Assembly (NCBI RefSeq): GCF_018860805.1
Contig: NZ_JAHKQR010000003.1
Span: 866,617-930,616, forward strand
Direction: 5' to 3'
Source: Aestuariibacter sp. A3R04
Lineage (GTDB): Bacteria; Pseudomonadota; Gammaproteobacteria; Enterobacterales; Alteromonadaceae
Length of the DNA: 64,000 bases
In this document: positions 30,596 to 40,018 of the stretch, piece by piece
Layout: each line of letters begins with the position of its first letter
How positions within the stretch are numbered: the first letter of the stretch is position 1
Made by a program: the position numbers and the translations under genes
Notes under the pieces: generated by a model
Seen by the model: only the letters and a program-made list of their open reading frames with translations
Databases searched by the model: none
What the model was told of the DNA's origin: nothing

Positions 30596-30996
30596 ATGGC
30601 GTCTATGAGTGATGACATGTCTTGTTCGCTGAGCTGATTATTACCACTGTTGAGATTGATTAAGCGACGCAACTCTGCGAGGCTGCCAACATCAATATGC
30701 GCTACTTTACAGCCCATGAAAACATGGGGCTTGCCTGGCGGCGACTGACGATAAAGTTGCGTCAGGTGTAGCGTAATTAACGGGCTATCGGGATTGACTT
30801 TAAACAAGACGCGATATGGGTCGTGGCTGTCGAAGGGAAGCATATCCAGCATAGTCTCCGCCGCGCTCAACCGGAGCCCTTGTAACGAGACATCTTCAAT
30901 CGTTACCGGAATATGATCGCCGTGTATACCCAGTTCCCCAGGTACGCTTAGCTCGACTCTTTGAAATTGTCTTTTATCCACAGTGGTCTCATTCAT
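30562..30996 (-). CDS. Small single-domain PilZ protein
   Basis: 144 aa from ATG 30996, which has GAGGGA at good spacing; the GTG at 31011 is less likely. The PilZ motifs are RQFQR at residues 9-13 and DVSLQG about 24 residues later, so c-di-GMP binding is expected. A short C-terminal region (ELRRLINLNSGNNQL) follows the domain. It overlaps the end of radA on the other strand and lies downstream of ettA, separated from it by a terminator. The target is unknown. Confidence 0.85.
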   Translation of the reverse strand: MNETTVDKRQFQRVELSVPGELGIHGDHIPVTIEDVSLQGLRLSAAETMLDMLPFDSHDPYRVLFKVNPDSPLITLHLTQLYRQSPPGKPHVFMGCKVAHIDVGSLAELRRLINLNSGNNQLSEQDMSSLIDAIYGKASKASDK

Positions 30997-31096
30997 TATT
31001 ATGTCCCTCACTATTATTAGTGCAGGTAAAAGCCCTAGGTCAACTTACAGTTGCAAAAAATGTGTCTTAGTTCTGCCATTATTTCTTCACGATAAG

Positions 31097-31121
31097 AAAA
31101 ACCCCGCGAGCGCGGGGTTTT
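31097..31121 (-). terminator. Intrinsic terminator of ettA
   Basis: ACCCCGC and GCGGGGT enclose GAGC, with A4 on one side and T4 on the other, 10 to 34 nt past the ettA stop at 31131. It reads as a bidirectional GC hairpin with short U-tracts; ettA is the gene that uses it. Confidence 0.85.
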
Positions 31122-31130
31122 ATATTCTTG

Positions 31131-32798
31131 CTATTTAGACATCTTTTTGTATTTCAAACGGTGTGGCTCTACTACATCTTGACCAAATGTGGTTTTCAAC
31201 CATGCAGCATATTCAGAATAGTTTCCTTCGAAGAAATTAATTTTTCCTTCGTCACGGTAATCCAAGATATGGGTAGCCACACGGTCGAGAAACCAGCGAT
31301 CGTGAGAAATTACCATGGCACAACCGGGAAATTCCAGCAGCGCATTTTCCAGTGCTCGCAGTGTTTCAACGTCAAGGTCGTTGGTCGGTTCGTCAAGGAG
31401 CAGCATATTCCCGCCAGCCTTTAACAGTTTGGCGAGGTGAACACGGTTGCGTTCACCGCCGGACAGATCTTTAATGAATTTTTGCTGATCCGTGCCTCTG
31501 AAATTGAATCGACTGCAATAGGCGCGGCTATTAATTTCGAAGTTGCCAATACGAATGATGTCCTGTTCATCCGAAATTTCTTTCCACACGGTATTGTTTT
31601 CATTCATGTGGTCACGGAATTGCTCAACACTGGCTATGTGCACAGTATCGCCAATATCGATAGCACCTTTGTCTGGTGTTTCCTGACCGGAGAGCATTCG
31701 AAAGAGCGTGGATTTACCCGCGCCATTAGGACCGATAATACCAACGATAGCACCTTTGGGAACTGAGAAACTCAAGTCGTCGATAAGTACGCGATCGCCG
31801 TAGGATTTACTGAGGTGCTCAACGTCTACGACCTTATCACCCAAACGTTCGCCGGGTGGAATGAAGAGTTCGTTGGTCTCGTTGCGCTTTTGATAGTCAG
31901 AAGTGGACATTTCCTCAAAGCGGTTCATACGAGCCTTGGATTTGGCCTGACGACCTTTAGGGTTTGAGCGAACCCATTCCAGTTCCTGTTTCATTGATTT
32001 GACACGGGCATTTTCTGCGCGTTCTTCTTGCTCCAGGCGTTTTTCTTTCTGCTCCAGCCACGAAGAATAGTTGCCTTCCCATGGAATACCTTGTCCGCGG
32101 TCGAGTTCTAAAATCCAGCCAGCTACATTATCGAGGAAGTACCTGTCGTGGGTAATGGCGACAACAGTCCCTTCGTAATCGTGGAGGAAGCGCTCTAACC
32201 AGGCTACGGATTCAGCGTCGAGGTGGTTGGTAGGTTCGTCGAGCAAAAGCATTTCTGGCTTTTCTAACAATAAACGACACAGGGCAACACGACGGCGTTC
32301 ACCTCCAGACAATGTGGAGACATTGGCGTCCCACGGTGGCAAACGCAGGGCATCGGCGGCACGTTCAAGGGCGTTGTCTAAATTGTGACCGTCTTTAGCC
32401 TGAATGATCGCTTCCAGCTCACCTTGCTCTTTGGCCAGTGCGTCGAAGTCAGCATCAGCTTCCGCGTAGGCCGCATATACTTCGTCAAGGCGGGTTAGTG
32501 CGTGTTTAACATCGGCAACGGCTTCTTCGATGTTGCCACGCACATCTTTCGTTTCGTCCAGCTTGGGTTCTTGAGGCAAATAGCCAATTTTCAGCCCGGG
32601 TTGTGGGCGTGCTTCACCCTCAATGTCGGTATCTACACCGGCCATAATGCGCAGCAGAGTCGATTTACCGGCACCGTTTAAACCCAGTACACCAATTTTG
32701 GCGCCGGGGAAGAAGCTCAAAGAGATATCTTTTAATATGTGTCTGTTGGGCGGTACGATTTTCCCCACCCGATGCATGGAATAGACGTATTGTGACAT
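31131..32798 (-). CDS. ettA: Energy-dependent translational throttle protein EttA (ABC-F)
   Basis: 555 aa. Two ABC domains lack membrane segments: Walker A GLNGAGKSTLLR and GPNGAGKSTLFR, signature LSGGERRRVALCRLL and LSGGERNRVHLAKLL, and Walker B LLLDEPTNHLDAES and LLLDEPTNDLDVET, with the EttA arm and linker between them (KLDETKDVRGNIEEAVAD, NARVKSMKQELEWVRSNPKG). EttA binds the ribosomal E site and gates entry into elongation according to ATP/ADP. It is a single-gene unit with its own terminator. Confidence 0.95.
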   Translation of the reverse strand: MSQYVYSMHRVGKIVPPNRHILKDISLSFFPGAKIGVLGLNGAGKSTLLRIMAGVDTDIEGEARPQPGLKIGYLPQEPKLDETKDVRGNIEEAVADVKHALTRLDEVYAAYAEADADFDALAKEQGELEAIIQAKDGHNLDNALERAADALRLPPWDANVSTLSGGERRRVALCRLLLEKPEMLLLDEPTNHLDAESVAWLERFLHDYEGTVVAITHDRYFLDNVAGWILELDRGQGIPWEGNYSSWLEQKEKRLEQEERAENARVKSMKQELEWVRSNPKGRQAKSKARMNRFEEMSTSDYQKRNETNELFIPPGERLGDKVVDVEHLSKSYGDRVLIDDLSFSVPKGAIVGIIGPNGAGKSTLFRMLSGQETPDKGAIDIGDTVHIASVEQFRDHMNENNTVWKEISDEQDIIRIGNFEINSRAYCSRFNFRGTDQQKFIKDLSGGERNRVHLAKLLKAGGNMLLLDEPTNDLDVETLRALENALLEFPGCAMVISHDRWFLDRVATHILDYRDEGKINFFEGNYSEYAAWLKTTFGQDVVEPHRLKYKKMSK

Positions 32799-33016
32799 AA
32801 GCGTTGTAATGTCCTGATAAAATGAAAAGTAACCCAGGTATTTTACGCGCTTTTCCCATGAACTGGCTAGGGAAGTGCACAGAGAATTTGTTTTTTCGCT
32901 GCAAAAATCATCGTTGTCGTGTCAAATTAACAGTTTTTAGTGACAAGGGTCAGGACTACAAGAGGAATTTACAGTAGCATTAGCCCATGAGATTTTTTTA
33001 ATTTACAGGTTCAACC

Positions 33017-34045
33017 ATGACAGCACATTCCAGACGTTTCTTTACCCTGTCAGAACTGGCCGAACATACGGGTGGCACAGTAAGTGGTGATGGCAGTGTT
33101 AAGGTGAGCGGTGTGGGCACACTGGCCGGCGCAAAAGGTCATGAGATTTCATTTCTGACCAATATCAAGTACAAATCCCAGTTAGAAACCACATCAGCAG
33201 GCGCAGTTATTTTAAATGAAAAGACGGCTCCTGCGAGTCCCGTCCCTGCACTTATCCACGACAATCCCCATGCGGCATTTGCCCGGGTAGCGCAACTTTT
33301 TGACAACACACCGCCGGTGGCAGAAGGCATTGCAGATAGTGCAGTGGTGGCAGCGTCGGCATCAATTGGTGCCGACGTCTCTATTGGTCACAATGTGATC
33401 ATAGAGGATAACGTGGTGTTAGGCGACAACGTCAGTATTGGCGCTAACAGTGTTATAGGCAAAGGAACTAGAATTGGACAGGGTTCCACAATATACCCTA
33501 ACGTAACGATATACCACGATATTGCGGTAGGAAAGAGAGTAACCATTCACAGTCAGACTGTTATTGGTGCGGCTGGTTTTGGTTATGCTAATGACAAGGG
33601 GACCTGGCTACCTATTCCGCAAACCGGCAGTGTGATAATAGGAGATGACACACAAATCGGCGCGTCGAGTACTGTAGACCGGGGAGCCATTGAAGACACC
33701 GTTATCGGAAAAAATGTGATTATCGATAATCAGGTACAGGTTGGACATAATTGTATTATTGGCGATCATTCGTGTATTTGCGGAGCCACAGGTATCGCTG
33801 GTAGCTGTAGCATCGGTAAATACGTCATTATTGGCGGCGGCTGCGGCATCAATGGTCACATCTCCATATGCGACAACGTTCAGGTTACCGGGTATACCAT
33901 GATTGTACAGGACATCACCGAGTCGGGGCTGTATTCGTCAGGGCAACCTGCAATGAAGAATCGCGACTGGCGTAAAGTGACAATTCGCACCAAGCAAATT
34001 GATGACTTGTTTAACCGAGTGAAGTTATTGGAAAAGCAACAATAG
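33017..34045 (+). CDS. lpxD: UDP-3-O-acylglucosamine N-acyltransferase LpxD, stand-alone
   Basis: 342 aa. An N-terminal uridine-binding domain (FTLSELAEHTGGTVSGDGS, ISFLTNIKYKSQL) is followed by a long left-handed beta-helix of hexapeptide repeats, and the active His is expected in the VQVGHN motif (DNQVQVGHNCIIGDH). It transfers a hydroxyacyl chain to UDP-glucosamine in lipid A synthesis. In most relatives lpxD lies between bamA/skp and fabZ-lpxA; here it stands alone between ettA and glyA. It may be a second lpxD or the only copy moved away. AGG lies 9 nt before the ATG. Confidence 0.88.
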   Translation: MTAHSRRFFTLSELAEHTGGTVSGDGSVKVSGVGTLAGAKGHEISFLTNIKYKSQLETTSAGAVILNEKTAPASPVPALIHDNPHAAFARVAQLFDNTPPVAEGIADSAVVAASASIGADVSIGHNVIIEDNVVLGDNVSIGANSVIGKGTRIGQGSTIYPNVTIYHDIAVGKRVTIHSQTVIGAAGFGYANDKGTWLPIPQTGSVIIGDDTQIGASSTVDRGAIEDTVIGKNVIIDNQVQVGHNCIIGDHSCICGATGIAGSCSIGKYVIIGGGCGINGHISICDNVQVTGYTMIVQDITESGLYSSGQPAMKNRDWRKVTIRTKQIDDLFNRVKLLEKQQ

Positions 34046-34236
34046 TGTAAGAAATATAATTTTTTCGATAGCTGGGATGAATCGCTGAGTGCAAACGGGG
34101 TTTGGGGATAAAAACATGTTTTCCCAGCTCCGATCTGTTGTCACAAGGCATAAAGCGGTATACATGTAGTCGAAAATGGCTAGAATATGCCTTCTTTTAG
34201 TTATAGCTATCCCCCAACGCAGTGTAAGGAGCCTCC

Positions 34237-35493
34237 ATGTTACCTCGCGAAATGACGATTGCCGATTTTGACCCTGAACTGGCAGATGCCATGGCCAAAG
34301 AAAACGCACGTCAGGAACACCATATTGAATTGATTGCATCTGAAAACTATTGCAGCCCCCGCGTAATGGAAGCGCAGGGTTCCCAGTTGACAAATAAGTA
34401 TGCTGAAGGTTATCCGGGTAAGCGTTATTACGGTGGTTGCGAGCACGTGGACGTGGTTGAGCAACTGGCCATCGATCGCGCAAAAGAACTGTTTGGAGCC
34501 CAATACGCTAACGTTCAGCCTCACTCGGGCTCACAAGCGAATGCGGCTGCTTTTATGGCCCTGTTAGACGCTGGTGATACTGTATTGGGCATGAGCCTGT
34601 CAGAAGGCGGTCACCTAACTCATGGGTCCCACGTTAATTTCTCCGGTAAAACCTACCATGCCATTCAGTATGGGTTGGACGAAGAAACGGGCGAAATCGA
34701 TTATGATCAGGTGGAAGCTCTGGCGCTTGAGCACAAACCTAAAATGATCATTGGCGGTTTTTCTGCTTATTCTAAAGTTGTCGATTGGGCGCGCTTTCGG
34801 AAGATTGCCGATAAAGTAGGCGCATACCTGCTGGTGGATATGGCACACGTTGCAGGGCTTGTTGCTGCAGGTGTTTATCCTAACCCGCTTCCACACGCCC
34901 ACGTGGTAACGACTACCACGCACAAGACTCTGGCTGGCCCAAGAAGTGGACTTATTTTGTCGTCTTGTGGTGATGAAACAATTTACAAAAAATTGAACAG
35001 CTCAGTTTTTCCTGGAAACCAAGGCGGACCCTTGTGTCACGTTATCGCTGGAAAGGCCGTGGCATTCAAGGAAGCGCTACAGCCCGAATTTAAAGCTTAT
35101 CAACAGCAGGTTGTTAAAAATGCCAAGGCCATGGTTGCTGTTGTGCAGGCGCGTGGATACAAAGTGGTATCCGGAGGCACCGAGAATCACTTGTTCCTGC
35201 TTGACCTGATTGATAAAGATATCACAGGTAAAGATGCTGACGCGGCGCTGGGCCGAGCGAACATCACCGTGAATAAAAACTCAGTGCCCAAAGACCCCCG
35301 CTCACCGTTTGTCACCAGTGGTTTACGCATTGGTTCCCCTGCAATTACGCGCCGTGGCTTCGAAGAAGAGCAGGCGAAACAGGTTGCCACCTGGATTTGT
35401 GATATTTTGGACAATATGGGCGACGAAAGTGTCGTTGAACGCGTGCAAAGAGAAGTCGTTGCATTGTGTGAGCGGTTCCCGGTTTACGGCTAA
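34237..35493 (+). CDS. glyA: Serine hydroxymethyltransferase GlyA
   Basis: 418 aa. The PLP-lysine site is [49 protein letters not shown] and [11 protein letters not shown] are conserved SHMT blocks. The enzyme interconverts serine and glycine and makes 5,10-methylene-tetrahydrofolate. AAGGAG precedes the ATG at good spacing and a TAGAAT -10-like element is about 45 nt upstream. It is followed by a terminator-like hairpin before nrdR. Confidence 0.97.
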   Translation: MLPREMTIADFDPELADAMAKENARQEHHIELIASENYCSPRVMEAQGSQLTNKYAEGYPGKRYYGGCEHVDVVEQLAIDRAKELFGAQYANVQPHSGSQANAAAFMALLDAGDTVLGMSLSEGGHLTHGSHVNFSGKTYHAIQYGLDEETGEIDYDQVEALALEHKPKMIIGGFSAYSKVVDWARFRKIADKVGAYLLVDMAHVAGLVAAGVYPNPLPHAHVVTTTTHKTLAGPRSGLILSSCGDETIYKKLNSSVFPGNQGGPLCHVIAGKAVAFKEALQPEFKAYQQQVVKNAKAMVAVVQARGYKVVSGGTENHLFLLDLIDKDITGKDADAALGRANITVNKNSVPKDPRSPFVTSGLRIGSPAITRRGFEEEQAKQVATWICDILDNMGDESVVERVQREVVALCERFPVYG

Positions 35494-35521
35494 GCCCGAA
35501 TACTAAAAGAAAGTTACAGAT

Positions 35522-35559
35522 GCCGTTGGTGTAGCAAACGCTACCTGACGGCTTTGTTG
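35522..35559 (+). terminator. Probable terminator after glyA
   Basis: An imperfect hairpin pairs GCCGT with ACGGC and GTAGC with GCTAC around AAAC, with an internal loop, then TTTGTTGT. It lies about 30 nt after the glyA stop and ends before nrdR at 35574. The broken stem makes it less certain than the other hairpins. Confidence 0.5.
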
Positions 35560-35573
35560 TCATAGGACATCTT

Positions 35574-36023
35574 ATGTTTTGCCCGTTTTGTTCCGCCCAG
35601 GAAACTAAAGTCATTGATTCCCGTCTCGTTGCAGAAGGTCACCAAGTGCGCCGCAGAAGAGAGTGTGTAATTTGTCATGAGCGCTTTACCACATTTGAAA
35701 GTGCTGAGCTGGTTATGCCCCGGGTGATCAAGCGGGATGGTTCTCGGGAACCCTTCAATGAAGATAAATTGCGCGCGGGATTGCAACGGGCACTGGAAAA
35801 GCGCCCGGTGAGCACCGAGCGTGTGGAAGAGGTTATCCTCTCGTTGAAGTCTGCGCTAAGAGCGACAGGTGAACGCGAGGTATCCAGTGAGTTTTTGGGA
35901 AATCTCATCATGAATGCATTGAAAGACCTCGACAAGGTGGCGTATGTAAGGTTCGCCTCTGTGTATCGTTCTTTTGAGGACATTCGGGAGTTTGGCGAGG
36001 AAATTGCGCGACTGGGAGACTAA
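35574..36023 (+). CDS. nrdR: Transcriptional repressor NrdR
   Basis: 149 aa. The N-terminal zinc ribbon (CPFC and CVIC, with [17 protein letters not shown]) and the ATP-cone domain ([20 protein letters not shown]) are complete. NrdR senses ATP/dATP and represses ribonucleotide reductase genes. It heads the usual nrdR-ribD-ribE-ribBA-ribH-nusB chain. I did not see a clear NrdR box pair in this region. Confidence 0.96.
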   Translation: MFCPFCSAQETKVIDSRLVAEGHQVRRRRECVICHERFTTFESAELVMPRVIKRDGSREPFNEDKLRAGLQRALEKRPVSTERVEEVILSLKSALRATGEREVSSEFLGNLIMNALKDLDKVAYVRFASVYRSFEDIREFGEEIARLGD

Positions 36024-36032
36024 CGAGCAATT

Positions 36033-37163
36033 ATGAACCCTTCTTATTCACCGCGACCTGCTAATGTAGAAGATTACGAGTGGATGGCCGCGGCACTGAA
36101 ACTGGCAAAACGCGGGCAATATACCACGTCGCCTAATCCCCGCGTGGGATGTATTATCGTAGATAAACACAACAACATTGTTGGTCAGGGTTTTCATGTT
36201 CAGGCCGGTACGCCTCACGCTGAAGTTCATGCATTGCGTGAAGCAGGTGCCAGAGCTCAAGGGGCCACAGCTTACGTTACCCTCGAGCCTTGTAGTCATC
36301 ACGGGCGCACGCCGCCTTGTGCTGAGGCACTGGTCGCTGCGAAAGTCCGTCGAGTAGTGGTAGCCATGACGGATCCCAATCCCCAGGTTAGCGGACGGGG
36401 AATCAGAGGTTTAGAGCAAGCGGGTATCGAAGTTATTACCGATGTAATGGCTGCAGAAGCGTCCCGACTAAATCGCGGATTCATTAAACGCATGGTGGCG
36501 GGTAAACCGTGGGTTACAGTGAAGCTGGCAACGAGTATAGACGGCAAAATTGCCTTGCGCAACGGAGTCAGTCAATGGATTACAGGGGCTCAAGCCAGGC
36601 GGGATGTTCAACAGCATCGGGCCCAAAGTTGCGCCATTCTCACCGGTAGTGGCACCGCGCTAGCCGATAATCCCAGTTTACTGGTACGAGCTGAAGAAGC
36701 CAGGTTTACTGACTACCCCCTTGACGCCATCCGGCAACCTGTTCGACTTGTGCTGGATAGCCATAACCGGTTGCCATCGGACCTTGCGCTTTTCAATGAT
36801 TCGGAGGCGACCATCAGAGTGACAGGTCAACTTCAGGGCCCGGACTCCAGTACGCCGGTGATGTCGGTTGCGATGAAAAACGGACATATCGATTTAAACG
36901 CGTTGTGTGTCAAATTGGGGCAAGCACAATTTAACGAAGTGTGGGTAGAGGCCGGACCTGAGCTGGCAGGGGCAATGTTACAAGCCGGTGAGGTTGATGA
37001 ACTCATTGTGTATCAGGCTGCCAGAATGCTGGGTGACAAAGGAAGAAGCATGATGACATTGCCGGATTATACACGGTTAGAAAGTGCACCGTCCCTGTCA
37101 CTGACAGATCTTCGTCAGGTTGGCGACGATGTGAAAATGACTTACACGGTGTCAAAGACTTAA
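36033..37163 (+). CDS. ribD: Bifunctional riboflavin deaminase/reductase RibD
   Basis: 376 aa. The N-terminal deaminase has the zinc motif HAEVHAL and PCSHHGRTPPC, and the C-terminal reductase domain starts at about residue 150 (KPWVTVKLATSIDGKIAL, WITGAQARRDVQQHRA). It carries out the second and third steps of riboflavin synthesis from GTP. It starts 9 nt after nrdR and is followed 17 nt later by ribE. Confidence 0.95.
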   Translation: MNPSYSPRPANVEDYEWMAAALKLAKRGQYTTSPNPRVGCIIVDKHNNIVGQGFHVQAGTPHAEVHALREAGARAQGATAYVTLEPCSHHGRTPPCAEALVAAKVRRVVVAMTDPNPQVSGRGIRGLEQAGIEVITDVMAAEASRLNRGFIKRMVAGKPWVTVKLATSIDGKIALRNGVSQWITGAQARRDVQQHRAQSCAILTGSGTALADNPSLLVRAEEARFTDYPLDAIRQPVRLVLDSHNRLPSDLALFNDSEATIRVTGQLQGPDSSTPVMSVAMKNGHIDLNALCVKLGQAQFNEVWVEAGPELAGAMLQAGEVDELIVYQAARMLGDKGRSMMTLPDYTRLESAPSLSLTDLRQVGDDVKMTYTVSKT

Positions 37164-37180
37164 ACTACGAGGTTGTTACT

Positions 37181-37846
37181 ATGTTTACGGGCATTATTCA
37201 GGCGTTGGGTACTATTCGCTCGCTGGAGAATCGCGGTGAGGATATCAGGTTAACGGTTGCTTCAGAAAAACTGGATATGTCTGATGTTGCACTGGGGGAC
37301 AGTATTGCAACTAACGGCGTGTGCTTAACGGTGACGGCCTTTGGCAAAGACTATTACTGTGCTGATGTGTCGGCGGAAACCATCCGATATACGGGCTTTG
37401 CCCATTACCAAGCGGGTAGCAGGGTGAATCTCGAAAAAGCCATGCGCCCCACCGATCGCTTCGGAGGGCATATTGTGTCTGGCCATGTAGACGGAGTAGG
37501 GGAAGTCTCGCGGATTAATAAACACGCCGATTACGTTGAAATCTGGATTAAAGCCCCCACTCAGTTGGCTAAGTATATTGCGCACAAAGGCAGCATTACG
37601 GTGGATGGCGTCAGTCTCACCGTTAACGACGTGGACGGTGCCGCGTTTATGCTTTGGATTATTCCGCATACGTTACAGGAAACCGTTATCGGTACCTATA
37701 GGCCGGGCAGCAAAGTCAATCTCGAAGTTGACGTGGTAGCGCGTTACCTAGAGCGTTTGATGTTGGGAGACAAAGCGGCGGAGCCAAATAGTCAGTCAGA
37801 TATCAGCATGGCTTTTCTTGCTGAACATGGCTTTTTAAAGAAGTAA
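37181..37846 (+). CDS. ribE: Riboflavin synthase alpha subunit RibE (RibC)
   Basis: 221 aa. Two lumazine-binding repeats are visible: [15 protein letters not shown] at the start and [17 protein letters not shown] at about residues 100-116, with the usual CLTVTAF and VSLTVNDV strands. It dismutates 6,7-dimethyl-8-ribityllumazine into riboflavin. It sits between ribD and ribBA in the rib operon. Confidence 0.95.
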   Translation: MFTGIIQALGTIRSLENRGEDIRLTVASEKLDMSDVALGDSIATNGVCLTVTAFGKDYYCADVSAETIRYTGFAHYQAGSRVNLEKAMRPTDRFGGHIVSGHVDGVGEVSRINKHADYVEIWIKAPTQLAKYIAHKGSITVDGVSLTVNDVDGAAFMLWIIPHTLQETVIGTYRPGSKVNLEVDVVARYLERLMLGDKAAEPNSQSDISMAFLAEHGFLKK

Positions 37847-37865
37847 ACCCTACAGAAGTGACACT

Positions 37866-38966
37866 ATGGCATTCAACACAACGCAAGAACTTATAGACGA
37901 CATCCGTCAGGGTAAAATGGTTATCCTCATGGATGACGAAGATCGTGAGAACGAAGGCGATATCATCATGGCGGCGGAGCATGTTACGCCGGAGGCCATC
38001 AACTTTATGGTCACCCATGCCAGAGGATTGGTGTGTTTGCCAATGACCCAAGAGCGCTGTAAACGGCTGAATTTGCCTCTTATGGTCGACAAAAACGGCG
38101 CTCAGTTTTCCACCAATTTCACCGTTTCTATTGAAGCTGCCAAAGGCGTTACTACTGGTATTTCGGCTGCAGACAGAGCGACTACGATTTTGGCAGCTGT
38201 AAAAGCCGACGCCGTGGCTGCAGATATTGTTCAGCCAGGTCACATTTTTCCGCTCATCGCCAAAGAAGGTGGTGTATTGAATCGAGCGGGTCATACAGAA
38301 GCTGGAGTGGATCTGGCCAGATTGGCAGGAGCGGAACCCGCCGCAGTGATTGTCGAAGTGCTCAACGAAGACGGCTCTATGGCTAGACGGGCAGAATTGG
38401 AAGCGTTTGCTAAAAAGCACGATTTGAAAATTGGCACTATTGCCGATCTTATTGAATACCGTAACCTCAATGAAACCACTATTGAAAAAGTGGCACAGTG
38501 TCAACTGCCTACCGAGTTCGGTGACTTTGAGTTACACACATTTAAAGATGTTATTGATAACCAGATTCATTTTGCGCTGAAAAAAGGTGAAATCTCGGAA
38601 GATACGCCTACGCTGGTAAGGGTACATTTACACAATACGTTGAGTGATCTTCTCGGTTCAACCAGAGCTATCAACAGAACAATGACCCTACCTGATGGCA
38701 TGAAACGCATTGCAGAAGAAGGCGGTGTGCTGGTTGTATTAGGCAAAGAAGAAGACATTGAAAGCCAGGTTAGGCGATTCGCCGCTGAAGATCGGGGCGA
38801 ACAACCGGAAGGCAAGACTTGGACGGGCTCATCCCGAACTGTAGGTGTAGGCAGTCAAATTCTGGCCTCTATGGGGGTGAAGAAAATGCGGCTGCTGAGT
38901 AAACCCGTTAAATATCACGCGTTGTCTGGCTTTGGGCTTGAAGTAGTGGAATACATTCACCATTAG
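37866..38966 (+). CDS. ribBA: RibB (DHBP synthase) with degenerate RibA-like C-terminal domain
   Basis: 366 aa. The N-terminal 3,4-dihydroxy-2-butanone-4-phosphate synthase domain is complete ([19 protein letters not shown] acidic site, [20 protein letters not shown]). The C-terminal domain of about 160 residues is GTP cyclohydrolase II-like in fold, but the zinc cysteine motif (C-x10-C-x-C) is absent: [16 protein letters not shown] has no cysteine where the first zinc Cys and the RCDCG motif are expected. It should make DHBP but not open GTP, so a separate ribA should exist elsewhere. Confidence 0.9.
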   Translation: MAFNTTQELIDDIRQGKMVILMDDEDRENEGDIIMAAEHVTPEAINFMVTHARGLVCLPMTQERCKRLNLPLMVDKNGAQFSTNFTVSIEAAKGVTTGISAADRATTILAAVKADAVAADIVQPGHIFPLIAKEGGVLNRAGHTEAGVDLARLAGAEPAAVIVEVLNEDGSMARRAELEAFAKKHDLKIGTIADLIEYRNLNETTIEKVAQCQLPTEFGDFELHTFKDVIDNQIHFALKKGEISEDTPTLVRVHLHNTLSDLLGSTRAINRTMTLPDGMKRIAEEGGVLVVLGKEEDIESQVRRFAAEDRGEQPEGKTWTGSSRTVGVGSQILASMGVKKMRLLSKPVKYHALSGFGLEVVEYIHH

Positions 38967-39000
38967 CGACGTGTTTAGTTGTTAAACAAGCAATTTTGTT

Positions 39001-39027
39001 TGCGCGCATTTGTGCTATACTGCGCGC
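39001..39027 (+). promoter_or_regulatory. Extended -10 promoter of ribH flanked by TGCGCGC repeats
   Basis: TGC-TATACT (extended -10 element, TATACT at 39016-39021) lies about 32 nt before the ribH start. No -35 better than ATTTTG is seen. Two TGCGCGC copies (39001-39007 and 39021-39027) flank the -10 at a 20-bp interval. Confidence 0.55.
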
Positions 39028-39052
39028 CGTTTTTTCATAGGGGCATATATCC

Positions 39053-39526
39053 ATGCAAGTCATTGAAGGTAATATTCGGGCGACAGGTAAAAAATTCGCC
39101 ATTGTGGTGTCGCGTTTTAACAGCTTTGTGGTAGAGAGCTTGTTAGAGGGCGCCCTTGATACGCTTGAGCGCCACGGCGAAGTGAGCGATAACGACATTA
39201 CCCTGGTACGTGTACCCGGTGCTTATGAATTACCCGTTGTGGCGAAAAAGCTTGCTGAGAAAGGGCAGTTTGATGCCATTATTGCCTTAGGCGCTGTCAT
39301 CCGAGGCGGTACGCCGCATTTTGACTTCGTTGCCGGCGAGTGTAATAAGGGGTTAGCTCAAGTATCATTAGAATTCGGCATTCCTGTTTCCTTTGGTGTC
39401 ATTACTACCGATTCCATTGAACAAGCTATCGAGCGTTCAGGTACCAAAGCTGGCAACAAAGGTGCAGAAGCTGCGCTGGGCGCGCTGGAAATGGTGAACG
39501 TTGTTGCCGCACTTAACGATCTCTGA
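39053..39526 (+). CDS. ribH: 6,7-dimethyl-8-ribityllumazine synthase RibH
   Basis: 157 aa. The family motifs [36 protein letters not shown] and [17 protein letters not shown] are present, including the His of the PHFDFV loop. It condenses DHBP with the ribityl-amino pyrimidinedione. It ends 12 nt before nusB. Its own extended -10 promoter suggests separate control of ribH-nusB. Confidence 0.96.
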   Translation: MQVIEGNIRATGKKFAIVVSRFNSFVVESLLEGALDTLERHGEVSDNDITLVRVPGAYELPVVAKKLAEKGQFDAIIALGAVIRGGTPHFDFVAGECNKGLAQVSLEFGIPVSFGVITTDSIEQAIERSGTKAGNKGAEAALGALEMVNVVAALNDL

Positions 39527-39538
39527 TCCGGGGGCTAT

Positions 39539-39958
39539 GTGAAAGTATCGGCACGTCATAAAGCACGAGAGCTTGCTGTCCAGGGGGTTTACGCCTGGCA
39601 AATGAGTCAGAACGACATTGCTCAGGTAGAGTTAATGCTGGCGACAAGTAACGACATGCAAAAAGTGGATATGGTGTACTTCCAAGCTTTACTGCGCGGT
39701 GTAGCTGAGCAGGTTAGTGAACTGGATGTAAAGATCAAGCCGTATCTGGGAAGGCTCCCGGAAGAGCTTGATCCTATCGAGAAAGCGATTCTGCGGATAG
39801 CAACCTATGAATTAACACAGCGCATGGACGTGCCTTACCGCGTGATCATTAACGAAGCGATAGAGTTGGCTAAATCGTTCGGAGCGGAAGAAAGTCACAA
39901 GTTCATTAACGGCTCTCTCGACAAAGCGGTTAAAACCCTTCGTCAGCACGAGCGTTAA
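39539..39958 (+). CDS. nusB: Transcription antitermination factor NusB
   Basis: 139 aa. [36 protein letters not shown] and [15 protein letters not shown] are the NusB core. GTG at 39539 is the only start between the in-frame ribH stop region and the domain; GGGGG lies 4 nt before it. NusB binds boxA RNA with NusE and is needed for rRNA antitermination, which fits the rrn leader at the window's end. It is followed by thiL. Confidence 0.95.
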   Translation: MKVSARHKARELAVQGVYAWQMSQNDIAQVELMLATSNDMQKVDMVYFQALLRGVAEQVSELDVKIKPYLGRLPEELDPIEKAILRIATYELTQRMDVPYRVIINEAIELAKSFGAEESHKFINGSLDKAVKTLRQHER

Positions 39959-40018
39959 CATCGATCCCGTTGCGGATTTATCTGCAACTACACGACGACA
40001 CTGATCAATCGGTATAAT

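Noticed and set aside
37803..38504. 233-aa - strand frame opposite ribBA
   Set aside because: It is the mirror of the conserved RibB domain, rich in His, Phe and Ser as reverse-frame translations are, and has no known motif.
38967..39052. FMN riboswitch before ribH or ribBA
   Set aside because: The gap is too short and shows no RFN-like conserved blocks; only an extended -10 promoter is seen.
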